Part shown: in pieces, positions 52,782 to 61,112 of the stretch
Position numbering within the stretch: position 1 is the first letter of the stretch
Layout of the letters: every line of letters starts with the position of its first letter
Source of the DNA: [Actinomadura] parvosata subsp. kistnae
GTDB taxonomy: Bacteria; Actinomycetota; Actinomycetes; Streptosporangiales; Streptosporangiaceae
Direction: 5' to 3'
DNA: 64,000 nt
Assembly: GCF_900323885.1 (NCBI RefSeq)
Contig: NZ_OOHJ01000018.1
Location: forward strand, 1,661,001-1,725,000
The notes under the pieces: model-generated
Database searches by the model: none
Told to the model about the DNA's origin: nothing
What the model saw: only the letters and a program-made list of their open reading frames with translations
Program-made: the position numbers and the translations under genes

Positions 52782-53189
52782 GTGGCAGATGAGCAGGTGA
52801 GTGCGCGCGTCGACAGCTGGATCTGGTCGGTGCGGCTCACCAGGACCCGTTCGGCCGCCTCCGACGCCTGCCGGGGCGGTCACGTCCGCGTCAACGGCGT
52901 GCGCGTCAAGCCCGCGCACGCGGTCCGGGTCGGCGACGAGATCCGGCTGCGCCACGAGGGGCGCGAACGGATCGTGGTCGTCTCCCGGATCATCACCAAG
53001 CGGGTCGGCGCGCCCGTGGCCGCCGAGTGCTACGTCGACAAGAGCCCGCCGCCGCCTCCGCGCGAGGAGACGGTGACGGTGGCGGTGCGGGCCCGTGGCG
53101 CGGGCCGGCCCACCAAGCGCGAGCGCCGCGACCTCGAACGGCTGCTCGGCCGGCCGGGGGCCGAAGGGCGGGGCCGCCGGCCGGAGTGA
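52782..53189 (+). CDS. S4-domain RNA-binding protein (Hsp15-like)
   Basis: The product is 135 residues from GTG 52782. The S4 domain (RVDSWIWSVRLTRTRSAASD, CRGGHVRVNGVRVKPAHAVR, VGDEIRL; about 8-70) is followed by a basic tail with GAGRPTKRERRDLERLLG. This is the layout of Hsp15/YlmH-like proteins that bind stalled 50S subunits or structured RNA. The Arg-rich C-terminus supports RNA binding. Confidence 0.92.
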   Translation: MADEQVSARVDSWIWSVRLTRTRSAASDACRGGHVRVNGVRVKPAHAVRVGDEIRLRHEGRERIVVVSRIITKRVGAPVAAECYVDKSPPPPPREETVTVAVRARGAGRPTKRERRDLERLLGRPGAEGRGRRPE

Positions 53190-53259
53190 CCGGCAGGCGG
53201 GCCGCGGCGCGAAGGGCGGCACGACCGCGATGACGCGGTGTTCTCCCCGAGCGGCGGCG

Positions 53260-54321
53260 TCAGCGCGTGGTGATGCGGGGGCGGTTCCACCAGAGCGACA
53301 GTGACAGGGCCGCGGCGATCAGGACGGCGCCGCCGGCGGCGAAGGCGGCGGCCGTGTCGACCTGCTGCCGGACGACGCTGAACCGGCTCGGCAGGTCGCC
53401 GAGCGCGCTCTTGAGCTGGTCGGCGTTCTCGGCGCGGCGGTAGGAGCCGCCGGTGGTCTGGGCGATCCGCTTGAGCGCGGGCTCGTCGATGAGGCGGATG
53501 TTGCGGCCGCCCCGGTCGAACCCGCCGCCGCGCCCGCCGAAGCCGCCGCCCCACCCGCCGAACCCGCCGTCGAACTGCGTGCTCTGGCACACCATCGGGC
53601 TCGGCGTCGTGGTGCCGAAGCCGATGGTGAAGACGCGGACGCGGCGCAGGGCCGCCTCCTGCGCGGCGGTCTGCGGATCGACGCCCTGCGTGTTGGCGCC
53701 GTCGGTGAGCACGACGATCGCCGCGCTGGCGTAGCCGCCGCCTCCCGCGGGCGGGGCGGCCCCGGTGGGGGCGACGGACTGGTCGACCTCCGCGATCGCG
53801 TCGATCGAGGTGAGCATGGCCTGCCCGATCGCGGTACCGCGGCCCACGGTGAGGCTCTCCAGAGCCTCGATCAGCGCGTCGGTGTCGTCGGTGGGCGGCA
53901 CGAGCAGGCCGGCGGTGCCGTTGAAGGTGACCAGGCCGACGCGGGGCCCGCCGCGCAGCGACTCGATGAAGTCGGCGGCGGCCTGCCTGGCGGCGGTGAG
54001 GCGGTTGGGGTCGACGTCCGTGGAGCACATGGAGCCGGAGGTGTCGAGCGCGAGCAGGATGGTCGCCGACGTCTGCGGCACGGGCACCGACGCCTGCGGC
54101 CGCGCGGCCCCGACGGCGAGCAGCGCGAGCCCGGCCACGAACAGCGCGGCCGGGATCCGGCGCGTCCAGCGCGTACGCCCGGGCAGCGCGGCGCGGACGA
54201 GCGCGATCGAGGTGACGCGCACGGCGGCCCGGCGGCGGCGGCGCAGCGCCCACCAGCGGACCGCGAAGACGAGCGGGATGACCAGGACGGACAGGAGAGC
54301 CCACGGCCAGGAGAGCGTCAT
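53260..54321 (-). CDS. Membrane-anchored von Willebrand factor A protein (BatA-like)
   Basis: The product is 353 residues. An N-terminal membrane helix (1-25), a second at 58-72 and a C-terminal helix (AAAFAAGGAVLIAAALSLS) frame a VWA domain with the MIDAS motif LALDTSGSM (Asp93 to Ser97), TxD partners and VVLTDGANTQG. A Gly/Phe-rich insertion (FDGGFGGWGGGFGGRGGGF) is unusual. It is the last gene of the MoxR-DUF58-VWA-VWA operon, one base after the preceding stop. Such operons act in envelope stress or metal-enzyme maturation. Confidence 0.9.
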   Translation of the reverse strand: MTLSWPWALLSVLVIPLVFAVRWWALRRRRRAAVRVTSIALVRAALPGRTRWTRRIPAALFVAGLALLAVGAARPQASVPVPQTSATILLALDTSGSMCSTDVDPNRLTAARQAAADFIESLRGGPRVGLVTFNGTAGLLVPPTDDTDALIEALESLTVGRGTAIGQAMLTSIDAIAEVDQSVAPTGAAPPAGGGGYASAAIVVLTDGANTQGVDPQTAAQEAALRRVRVFTIGFGTTTPSPMVCQSTQFDGGFGGWGGGFGGRGGGFDRGGRNIRLIDEPALKRIAQTTGGSYRRAENADQLKSALGDLPSRFSVVRQQVDTAAAFAAGGAVLIAAALSLSLWWNRPRITTR

Positions 54322-54322
54322 C

Positions 54323-55282
54323 TCAGATCACCCGCCCGGTCCGCAGCACGGTGACCGCCGCGCCCGCCGCGAGCAGCGCGAGGGCGAGCCCGATCAGCGC
54401 GCCGGCGAGGGGCAGCGGCTCGTCGGAGACGGTGAGCCGCAGGTCGATCGAGTCGGCGACGCCGTCGAGCCGCGCGGCGTCGGAGGCGGGGTGGTAGGCG
54501 CCGCCGGTGGTCTCCGCGATCATGGTGAGGGGTTCCTCTTCCAGCGAGGTCTGCAGGTGGTAGCCGGCCACCTCGACGGTCGTGCCGGCCGTGGTGCCGA
54601 CCCCGACGGTGTGGATGTGCACGCCGGCCCGCTGGGCCGCCTGGGCGGCGCGTTCGACGTCCGCGTCCTGGCCCTCGGCCCGGTTCTGGCCGTCGGTGAA
54701 CATCACGATCGTCGCGGACGGCCAGTAGCCGATGTCGGGGGCGGCGCCGTCGCGGCCGAGCGCCACCTGCTTGCCGGTGATGGCGGTCAGCGAGGCCAGG
54801 ATGGCCGTCCCCAGGGAGGTGCCGCCGGTGACCTTGAGCCGGTCGATGGCCTTGAGCGCCACGGAGTGGTCGGCGTCGGGCCGGGCGGTGGTGAGCGCGC
54901 CCCGCTCGAAGGCGACCACGCCGATGTCGACGCTGGCGGGCTGCGCGGCCACGAACGCGCGGGCCGCCCGCTGCGCCGCCGCCAGCCGGTTGGGCGCCAC
55001 GTCGTCGGCGCCCATGCTGGTGGAGACGTCCATGGCGAGGATGACGGTGCCCGAGACGCGCGGCACCGGCACCATGGCGGCGGGTCCTGCGGTCGCGACC
55101 GCGAGCACCCCGACGCCGGCCACCGTCAGGCCGGCCCCCAGGTAGGTCCTCAGGTTGGCGGGGCTCGCGCCGGCCGCGGCGAGCGCCGCCGCCCGGCGGC
55201 GGGACGAGACGATGACCGCCCACGCCAGCGCCGCCGTGACGAGCAGCCCGGCCACCAGCAGCAGCGGGGAGGAGAGAGTCAT
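54323..55282 (-). CDS. Membrane-anchored VWA protein (BatA/BatB-like)
   Basis: The product is 319 residues; ATG overlaps the DUF58 stop (ATGA). Hydrophobic segments lie at the N-terminus (LLLVAGLLVTAALAWAVIV) and about 50-70, then a VWA domain with MIDAS AMDVSTSMGADD (Asp85) and VMFTDGQNRAEG, and a C-terminal helix (LAGALIGLALALLAAGAAV). It is homologous to the next gene, suggesting tandem duplication within the operon. Confidence 0.9.
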   Translation of the reverse strand: MTLSSPLLLVAGLLVTAALAWAVIVSSRRRAAALAAAGASPANLRTYLGAGLTVAGVGVLAVATAGPAAMVPVPRVSGTVILAMDVSTSMGADDVAPNRLAAAQRAARAFVAAQPASVDIGVVAFERGALTTARPDADHSVALKAIDRLKVTGGTSLGTAILASLTAITGKQVALGRDGAAPDIGYWPSATIVMFTDGQNRAEGQDADVERAAQAAQRAGVHIHTVGVGTTAGTTVEVAGYHLQTSLEEEPLTMIAETTGGAYHPASDAARLDGVADSIDLRLTVSDEPLPLAGALIGLALALLAAGAAVTVLRTGRVI

Positions 55283-56211
55283 GGCGACCGGTCCCGGGTG
55301 CGGGCGACGACCTCGACGAGCGCCTCGGCCAGGTCGCGGTCGGTGTCGACGCGGTGCACGGGCACGCCGGCCCGGCGCATGCCCGCCGCGAGCCGGGCGT
55401 CGCGGGCGTCCACGGCCTCGCGGAAGCGGACCCGCAGCAGCGGGTCGGCGGAGTCGACGACGAGCTGCTCACCGGTCTCGGCGTCCTCGACCACGATCAG
55501 CCCGGCCTCGGGCAGCACGTCGTCGGCGGTGTCCACGATCCGCAGGGCGACCACCTCGTGCCTGCGGGCCAGGCGCTGGAGCGCGCGTTCCCAGTCGCCG
55601 TCGCCGATGAAGTCCGACAGCACGACGACAAGGGCGCGGCGGCGCGCGAGCCGCCCGGCCGCGTCCAGCATCTCCGCCAGGTCGGTGGTGGCCCCGCCGC
55701 GCGCCTCGGAGGTGCGCTCCAGCTCGGCGGCGATGCGCAACGCATGCCGCCGCGTGGTGCCGGGCGGCACGATGCGCACCATCCCCGCGCCGTGGCTCGT
55801 ATCGTGCCGCCGGCCAGTACGGGGCGGCGTCCCGGTGTCGTACAGGAGGGCGCCGACCCGGTTGCCGCCCCGTCCGAACAGCCGGGCGAGGACGAGCGCC
55901 AGCTCGGCGAGCACGTCGTGCTTGCCGCGCCCCGGCCGCCCGGCGGCCATCGACGCCGACCGGTCGAGCACGAGCCACACCGTCAGCTCGCGGTCCTCGG
56001 TGAACACGCGCAGGTGCGGCTCGTCCAGGCGGGCGGTGACGTTCCAGTCGATGTGCCGGGCGTCGTCGCCCTCCTGGTAAGCGCGCAGCCCGGTGAAGTC
56101 GATCCCGGCGCCTCGGTACGTGGTGCGGTGCGCGCCCTGGAGCCGGCCGTCGAGCCGGCGCACGACCTTCCACTCCAGGCGGAGCAGCAGTTTCTCGGGG
56201 GCGGTTGCCAT
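55279..56211 (-). CDS. DUF58 family protein
   Basis: The product is 310 residues from ATG 56211, eight bases after the MoxR stop. The typical core is HRTTYRGAGIDFTGLRAYQEG, DDARHIDWNVTARLDEPHLRV and then VWLVLDRSASM, a degenerate VWA MIDAS, and later LVVVLSDFIGDGDWERAL. DUF58 proteins work with MoxR ATPases and VWA proteins. No membrane helix is present. Confidence 0.92.
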   Translation of the reverse strand: MATAPEKLLLRLEWKVVRRLDGRLQGAHRTTYRGAGIDFTGLRAYQEGDDARHIDWNVTARLDEPHLRVFTEDRELTVWLVLDRSASMAAGRPGRGKHDVLAELALVLARLFGRGGNRVGALLYDTGTPPRTGRRHDTSHGAGMVRIVPPGTTRRHALRIAAELERTSEARGGATTDLAEMLDAAGRLARRRALVVVLSDFIGDGDWERALQRLARRHEVVALRIVDTADDVLPEAGLIVVEDAETGEQLVVDSADPLLRVRFREAVDARDARLAAGMRRAGVPVHRVDTDRDLAEALVEVVARTRDRSP

Positions 56212-56219
56212 GGCGCGGC

Positions 56220-57209
56220 TCAGCGGTTCTGCAGGACGACGTCGGGCGCCCGGACGGCTCCGAGGACCCTGGTGATGATCGTGTCGGCGTCGACGTCGTC
56301 GGCCAGGGCCTCGTACGACAGCACGAGGCGGTGCCGCAGCACGTCGAGGGCCAGCTCGGACAGGTCGTGCGGCAGCACGTAGTCGCGCCCGCGCAGGAAG
56401 GCCAGCGCCCTGGCGCCGGTGACGAGCGCGATGGACGCCCGGGGGCTGGCCCCGTAGGTGACGTACCGCTCCAGCTCGCCGAGCCCGGCCGTCGCCGGGG
56501 AGCGGGTCACGGACACCAGCCGGACGGCGTAGTCGACGATCGCCGGATCGACGTACACGGTCTGGGCGCGGGCCCGCATGGCCATGAGGTCGTCGGCGGT
56601 GACCATGGCCTGCGGCGGCTCCGGCGGGCGCAGCGCGCGGGCGACGATGGCCTGCTCCTCGGCCTGCGTGGGGTAGTCGACGACGACCTTCATCATGAAC
56701 CGGTCGACCTGCGCCTCGGGCAGCGGGTACGTGCCTTCGGACTCGATCGGGTTCTCGGTCGCCATGACGAGGAACGGCTCGGGCACGCGGAACGTCTCGC
56801 GGCCGATCGTCACCTGGTGCTCCTGCATCACCTCCAGCAGGGCGCTCTGCACCTTGGCGGGGGCGCGGTTGATCTCGTCGGCCAGCAGCAGGTTCGCGAA
56901 CACGGGGCCCAGCTCCGTCCTGAACTCGCCGGAGTGCTGGTGGTAGACGCGGGTGCCCACGAGGTCGGCGGGCACGAGGTCGGGGGTGAACTGGACGCGC
57001 TGGAACGTCCCGTCGATCGCGGCGGCCAGCGACCGTACGGCGAGCGTCTTGGCCAGGCCGGGCACGCCCTCGACGAGCAGGTGCCCGTCGGCGATGAGCG
57101 CGACCGCCATGCGCTCCAGCAGCACGTCCTGCCCGACGATGGTGCGTTTGACCTCGAACAGGACCTGTTCGAGCGGATGGGCGGGGTCGCGGGGGTCGGT
57201 CGAGGTCAT
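56220..57209 (-). CDS. moxR: MoxR-type AAA+ ATPase
   Basis: The product is 329 residues from ATG 57209. Walker A is GVPGLAKT (48-55), Walker B LLLADEINRAPAKVQSALLE (about 110), the sensor 1 region VMATENPIESEGTYPLPEAQ and the arginine RFMMKVVVDYP. Short MoxR proteins act as chaperones for metal-enzyme or complex assembly, with DUF58 and VWA proteins downstream. It lies 13 bases after the HtrA-like stop, so all five genes may form one operon for envelope maintenance. Confidence 0.94.
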   Translation of the reverse strand: MTSTDPRDPAHPLEQVLFEVKRTIVGQDVLLERMAVALIADGHLLVEGVPGLAKTLAVRSLAAAIDGTFQRVQFTPDLVPADLVGTRVYHQHSGEFRTELGPVFANLLLADEINRAPAKVQSALLEVMQEHQVTIGRETFRVPEPFLVMATENPIESEGTYPLPEAQVDRFMMKVVVDYPTQAEEQAIVARALRPPEPPQAMVTADDLMAMRARAQTVYVDPAIVDYAVRLVSVTRSPATAGLGELERYVTYGASPRASIALVTGARALAFLRGRDYVLPHDLSELALDVLRHRLVLSYEALADDVDADTIITRVLGAVRAPDVVLQNR

Positions 57210-57222
57210 GGAGCCCTTCTCG

Positions 57223-58026
57223 TCATATCAGGAGCCCCTCGCCGGGCGGGCCGTCGCCTTCGCCGCCGCCGAGGGCCAGGCCGATCGGCACCGCGAACGC
57301 GATGCCGGCGAACGCCTCGTCGCCTCCCGGGTCGGCGATCGAGACGACGATGCCGACGAGCAGCCCGCGGGCGTCGAGGAGCGGGCCGCCGGAGCTGCCG
57401 GGGTTGACGGAGGCGTCGAACTGGATGAGCCCGCTCAGGTCGCCCTTCTCGGCGGACCTGTTCAGGCCGGACACGACGCCGGTGGAGACGCTGTAGGTCA
57501 GGCCGAGCGGGTTGCCGATGGCCACGACGGGCGCGCCGACGGCGACGGCGCCGCCGATGGTCGCGGGGACGACGATCTCCGGCAGCTTCGCGGGCTTGAG
57601 CGTGGCGACGTCGCGCTTGGCGTTCGAGGAGGTGATCTCGGCCTTCGCCTTCGTGCCGTCGGCGAACGTCAGGTCGACGTCCTTGGCGCCCTTGACCACG
57701 TGGTACGCGGTGAGGATCGTCCCGTCCTCGGCCGCGATCACCCCGGTCCCGAGCGACTTGCCGGCCTGGATGACCACCACCGAGGGCCCGACCCGCTTGT
57801 AGACGTCGGGCACGGTGAGCGTCGTGCTGGGCGACGGGCTCGGGCTCGGCCGGGGCGCGGCCTCCCGTCCGTCGCCGCCTCCTAGACCGCCCAGCCAGTA
57901 CGCGAGCACCGCCACGACGACGAGCGCGGCACCGGCGGCGGCGAACCGCCGAGCCCTCCTCCCGGCCGAGGCCCCTTGCGCTTGCTGAGCCTCGCCCGCA
58001 CCGGCCTCCTGCGGCACGCGCTCCAT
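57223..58026 (-). CDS. Membrane-anchored HtrA-like trypsin-fold protease
   Basis: The product is 267 residues. A cytosolic Gln/Ala-rich N-terminus, one membrane helix (AAAGAALVVVAVLAYWLGG, 29-48) and a Pro/Ser linker lead to the protease domain with His109 (LTAYHVV), Asp139 (AKRDVATL) and Ser212 (NPGSSGGP). No PDZ domain is present; HtrA proteins usually have one or two, so this is a short S1C form. It probably cleaves outer-face proteins during envelope stress together with the downstream MoxR/VWA set. Confidence 0.88.
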   Translation of the reverse strand: MERVPQEAGAGEAQQAQGASAGRRARRFAAAGAALVVVAVLAYWLGGLGGGDGREAAPRPSPSPSPSTTLTVPDVYKRVGPSVVVIQAGKSLGTGVIAAEDGTILTAYHVVKGAKDVDLTFADGTKAKAEITSSNAKRDVATLKPAKLPEIVVPATIGGAVAVGAPVVAIGNPLGLTYSVSTGVVSGLNRSAEKGDLSGLIQFDASVNPGSSGGPLLDARGLLVGIVVSIADPGGDEAFAGIAFAVPIGLALGGGEGDGPPGEGLLI

Positions 58027-58114
58027 CGCCCCATAGTCATAAATCTCAGCTCAAAGTGCCACAAACCTCACCTGAGAAGTTCATGAGAACCGGTCACACG
58101 GGTCCGGCCGCCGC

Positions 58115-58900
58115 TCAGACGTGCCGCAGCTCGTCCAGCAGATCCTGCGAGTACGCGATGCGCCCCGTGAGCTCGGCGGCCGGGCGGTGACACAGCGCCA
58201 GGGCGGCCTCCGCCATGACGGACGGGGGCTCGGCGTTCGGGTCGTCGTCGGCGGTGAGGCGGTGGAAGAGGCTGCCGGGGGTGGGCACGACCCTGTTCGG
58301 CGACAGGGCGTTCACCGCGATGCCGTCGGCGTAGAGCTCGGCGGCCAGGCCGGTGGTGAAGCGTTCGAGCGCGGCCTTGCACATGCCGTACACGGTGCCG
58401 CCGAAGGCCGCGTACGGGCCGGGCGGAAAGGCCGGGTGGCGGGCGGCGATCGAGGAGATGTTGAGTATCCAGCCCGCGCCGCGCTCCCGCATCCCGGGGA
58501 CGACGAGCTGGGCGAGGTGGAAGGGGGCGTTGACCTGCACCTCGAACATCAGGTCGTAGCGGCGGCCGGTGAACTCGGCGACCGGCGCGAAGTAGGTGAC
58601 GGCGGCGTTGTTGACCAGGATGTCCACCGGGCCGTAGCGCTGCTCGGCCGCCCGGACGAGCGCCTGCCTGTCGTGCTCGCGCGACAGGTCGGTGGGCTGG
58701 GCGAAGGCGGTGCCGCCCGCCGCCTCGATGCGCGCGACGGTCTCGCCGATCGTCCCTTCGAGCTTGCTGTGCGCCGCGTCGACCGTACGGGCCGCGACGA
58801 CGACCCGAGCCCCCTCGGCGGCCAGCCGCTCGGCGATGGCGGCGCCGATGCCCCTGCTCGCTCCGGTGACGACCGCTACCCTGCCGTCCAGTACGCCCAT
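58115..58900 (-). CDS. Short-chain dehydrogenase/reductase at the end of the peptide locus
   Basis: The product is 261 residues; ATG 58900 follows GAAAGGGGCAGGC. TGASRGIGAAIAERLA (NAD(P) loop), LVNNAAVTYFAP and the catalytic YGMCK (Tyr-x-x-x-Lys) are all intact, as in 3-oxoacyl-ACP reductase-like enzymes. It starts 52 bases after the MccB-like stop, but a TAGTAT -10-like element there could give it a separate promoter. A tailoring role in the peptide pathway is possible but inferred only from position. Confidence 0.85.
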   Translation of the reverse strand: MGVLDGRVAVVTGASRGIGAAIAERLAAEGARVVVAARTVDAAHSKLEGTIGETVARIEAAGGTAFAQPTDLSREHDRQALVRAAEQRYGPVDILVNNAAVTYFAPVAEFTGRRYDLMFEVQVNAPFHLAQLVVPGMRERGAGWILNISSIAARHPAFPPGPYAAFGGTVYGMCKAALERFTTGLAAELYADGIAVNALSPNRVVPTPGSLFHRLTADDDPNAEPPSVMAEAALALCHRPAAELTGRIAYSQDLLDELRHV

Positions 58901-58952
58901 GCCTGCCCCTTTCCCGGGATGCCCGCAATACTAGAACGATATTCGGAAAAGA

Positions 58953-60059
58953 TCAGCGGCCACACGTCGGACACTCCGGCCGCCGCGGGATCGCCCGCGA
59001 GCGCACCTCCAGAGGCCAGAAGTCCACCTCGGCCCACCGGTCGCCGAGCGCCGGCGGCAGCCCCGCCAGGATGCGGATCGCCTCCCACGCCAGGATGTTG
59101 CCGACCAGGCCGGACAGCGCTCCCATCGCGCCCGCCTTCTCCCGCTTGCCCACCAGCGTCTCCATGCCGTCGCGCCCGTGGTCGGCGAACGTCTCGGCGC
59201 GCACGCAGGACCAGCAGGCGGTCCGGCCGGGGATGATCGAGGTGCCGAGGACGCCGATGTGGTAGGCGTACCCGGTGCCCATGATGTGCGGCACGTCCGG
59301 CCAGCAGGCCTCGCTCACCCAGCCGGCCACGTCGTTCGGCGTGGGCAGGTCGGCCGCGTTGACGACGACGTCCGCGCCCTTGACCACGTCGGCGAGGTCG
59401 CCGGCGCAGGTGATGCGCCGCTCCACGGCCTCGACCTCGACGAACGGGTTGATCTCGCGCAACCGGGCGGCCGCCGCCTCCACCTTGGGCACGCCCAGGT
59501 CGGCCATCCTGAACAGCACCTGCCGGGTGAGGTTCGAGACCTCGACCCGGTCGAAGTCGCAGACGCGGATCCGGCCGACGCCGGCCCCGGCCAGCGCGAG
59601 CGCCACCCAGCCGCCCAGCCCGCCGATCCCGCAGACGACGGCGGTCGCCTCGCCCAGCCGCCGCTGGAGGTCGGCGCCACTCCTCTCCCGCGACCAGCCC
59701 TCGTCGCAGAAGTCCTGGAGCAGCCGAAGCTGGCGGTCGTAGAATTCCGCGCGGGCCGCGCCTAAAAGGCGAAATTCGCGGTCCGGCTCGGCGACCCCGC
59801 TGAGCAGCCGCTCGGCCGCCAGGATTTGCACGACTTCGGCCACCCGCGCGCGTGCGTCGAGGTCGTCGCCGCAGGCGAGCGCGCCGATCTCGTCGATCGT
59901 ACGGGTGCCGTCGAGAAGCACCACCACGTCTTTCACGAATTCGTCGCAGACGAATCTCTTCACGGTCCGGTCGGCCAGGCACAGGAACAGCAGCGTGCCG
60001 CCGTCCGCCTGCACGATGACGCTGTCACGCAGGCGTGGGCGCGATGCGGTGTCGGCCAC
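58953..60059 (-). CDS. MccB-like ThiF/E1-fold peptide adenylyltransferase
   Basis: The product is 368 residues; GTG 60059 lies seven bases after GGAGG, whereas the ATG at 60065 touches it. An N-terminal 90-residue beta/helix region (SVIVQADGGTLLFLCLADRT) looks like the PqqD/peptide-clamp domain of MccB. The ThiF core follows: GIGGLGG at about 145, NLTRQVLF, an AADLPTPND loop whose Asp matches the catalytic AD of MccB, and PGRTACWSC with CPTCG at the end, the two zinc CxxC pairs. MccB joins AMP to the C-terminal Asn of a short peptide. A 28-codon gene ending in Asn lies directly upstream. ThiF proteins of other pathways cannot be fully excluded. Confidence 0.8.
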   Translation of the reverse strand: MADTASRPRLRDSVIVQADGGTLLFLCLADRTVKRFVCDEFVKDVVVLLDGTRTIDEIGALACGDDLDARARVAEVVQILAAERLLSGVAEPDREFRLLGAARAEFYDRQLRLLQDFCDEGWSRERSGADLQRRLGEATAVVCGIGGLGGWVALALAGAGVGRIRVCDFDRVEVSNLTRQVLFRMADLGVPKVEAAAARLREINPFVEVEAVERRITCAGDLADVVKGADVVVNAADLPTPNDVAGWVSEACWPDVPHIMGTGYAYHIGVLGTSIIPGRTACWSCVRAETFADHGRDGMETLVGKREKAGAMGALSGLVGNILAWEAIRILAGLPPALGDRWAEVDFWPLEVRSRAIPRRPECPTCGR

Positions 60060-60080
60060 GGACATGCCTCCTGCAAGGGT

Positions 60081-60109
60081 GTGGGTGAAGCCCGGAATGC
60101 CTCACCCAC
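60081..60109 (-). promoter_or_regulatory. Stem-loop between the peptide gene and the mccB-like gene
   Basis: In RNA sense GTGGGTGA (60109-60102) pairs with TCACCCAC (60088-60081), a perfect 8-bp stem that can gain three more pairs in the loop. It sits between the peptide stop and the RBS of the enzyme gene. In E. coli mcc a hairpin in the same place partly stops transcription so that peptide mRNA exceeds enzyme mRNA. No U-tract is seen here. Confidence 0.5.
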
Positions 60110-60132
60110 AGGACGCTACCCGAGCCGGCGTT

Positions 60133-60219
60133 TCAGTTTCCGTGCGAGTTCGACGCGGTCACCGCGCCGACGCGCAACGGGCCTTCTTCCACCTTCACCA
60201 TGACGGGACGCCGTTCCAT
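60133..60219 (-). CDS. Candidate MccA-like RiPP precursor peptide, 28 residues ending in Asn
   Basis: ATG 60219 is preceded by GGAGAAAGGG five bases upstream, a strong ribosome site, and the frame ends TGA after 28 codons (a second in-frame ATG is codon 7). The peptide starts MERRPVMVKVEEG and ends TASNSHGN; the last residue is Asn, as required for MccB-type adenylation in microcin C precursors. The basic-then-acidic N-terminal part would serve as leader for the enzyme's clamp domain. It lies between the phosphotransferase gene and the mccB-like gene on the same strand. Too short for statistical coding evidence; the case rests on RBS, position and the terminal Asn. Confidence 0.6.
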   Translation of the reverse strand: MERRPVMVKVEEGPLRVGAVTASNSHGN

Positions 60220-60302
60220 CGCTACCCTTTCTCCGCGGATATTCTCCCGCGCATATCATGCCGACCCGGGGGCGGCTGACAAAGAGTCTTACTCGGAATT
60301 CG

Positions 60303-61067
60303 TCAGCGAGAAAACTCGTCGAGTTCGCGAACGGCCTGATCGAGCTCGTCGGCGACGCCGCGCCGCAGCAGCCGGGCGTAGAGCCCCTCGCCCGTGTGGC
60401 CGCGCCGGCGGATCAGCGCGGCCCGCTCGGCCATCTGCACCTGCACGTTCCTGACGAGCGCCTCCGGCCGGCCCGCCCACCCGTAGGCGTCGAGGAACCG
60501 GCGCAGCCGGGCCGGCCGCGCCTCGAACGCGGTGAACCCCGTCGAGGCGTCCACGTGCCGGGCGTGCAGCGGCACCCAGCAGTGCGCCACCATCGCCACG
60601 TCGGCGTCCACGGTGGTGGGCCCCGCGAAGTCCCAGTCGAAGAACCCCGCCAGCCGCCCCGCCCGGTAGGCGGCGTTGAAGGGGCCGGCGTCGTTGTGGC
60701 CGATGATCAGCCCGGGCTCCCAGCGCCGGCCGGACCGCCAGCGGGCCCCGGCCGGCGGCACGAAGTCGGCCACCGCGTCGTGGTAGGCGCGCAGCCACCG
60801 CGCGACCTGCACGAGCGTGTCCTCGGCGCGTGTCCACGACGGCCACACCCGCGCCTCGCCCATGCTGTCGCCCTCCAGGTACGTCAGCACCTCGTACCCG
60901 TCACTGTCGACGCCCAGCACGCGCGGCGCCCCCTCGAACCTCTTGCGCTCCAGGTGCCGCAGCAGCTCGTGCACGGAGGCCGTCCACTCCCGCACCGGCC
61001 GCCGCACGGTCGCGCCCACGCGCACGGCGCCCTCGTCGCTCCCCCCTCCGAGCCGCTCCCCCATCAT
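60303..61067 (-). CDS. Aminoglycoside-phosphotransferase-like kinase
   Basis: The product is 254 residues from ATG 61067. The APH catalytic loop is HNDAGPFNAAY (His124, Asp126, Asn131) and the metal motif is FFDWDFAGP (Asp144, Asp146). The N-terminal lobe is short (about 75 residues before the hinge LTYLEGDSMGE), so the nucleotide lobe may be reduced. Such kinases phosphorylate small molecules, including antibiotics. In this locus it could give self-protection or tailor the peptide product; both are inference. It ends 84 bases before the peptide gene. Confidence 0.85.
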   Translation of the reverse strand: MMGERLGGGSDEGAVRVGATVRRPVREWTASVHELLRHLERKRFEGAPRVLGVDSDGYEVLTYLEGDSMGEARVWPSWTRAEDTLVQVARWLRAYHDAVADFVPPAGARWRSGRRWEPGLIIGHNDAGPFNAAYRAGRLAGFFDWDFAGPTTVDADVAMVAHCWVPLHARHVDASTGFTAFEARPARLRRFLDAYGWAGRPEALVRNVQVQMAERAALIRRRGHTGEGLYARLLRRGVADELDQAVRELDEFSR

Positions 61068-61112
61068 GAGGGCATAGTGCCTGCCGATCCGGCCCCCATC
61101 AAGGTCGCGCCG

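Noticed and set aside
60289-60846. Alternative minus-strand frame inside the phosphotransferase gene
   Set aside because: The other frame has the intact HND...N and DWD kinase motifs; this one is Arg/Gly-rich.
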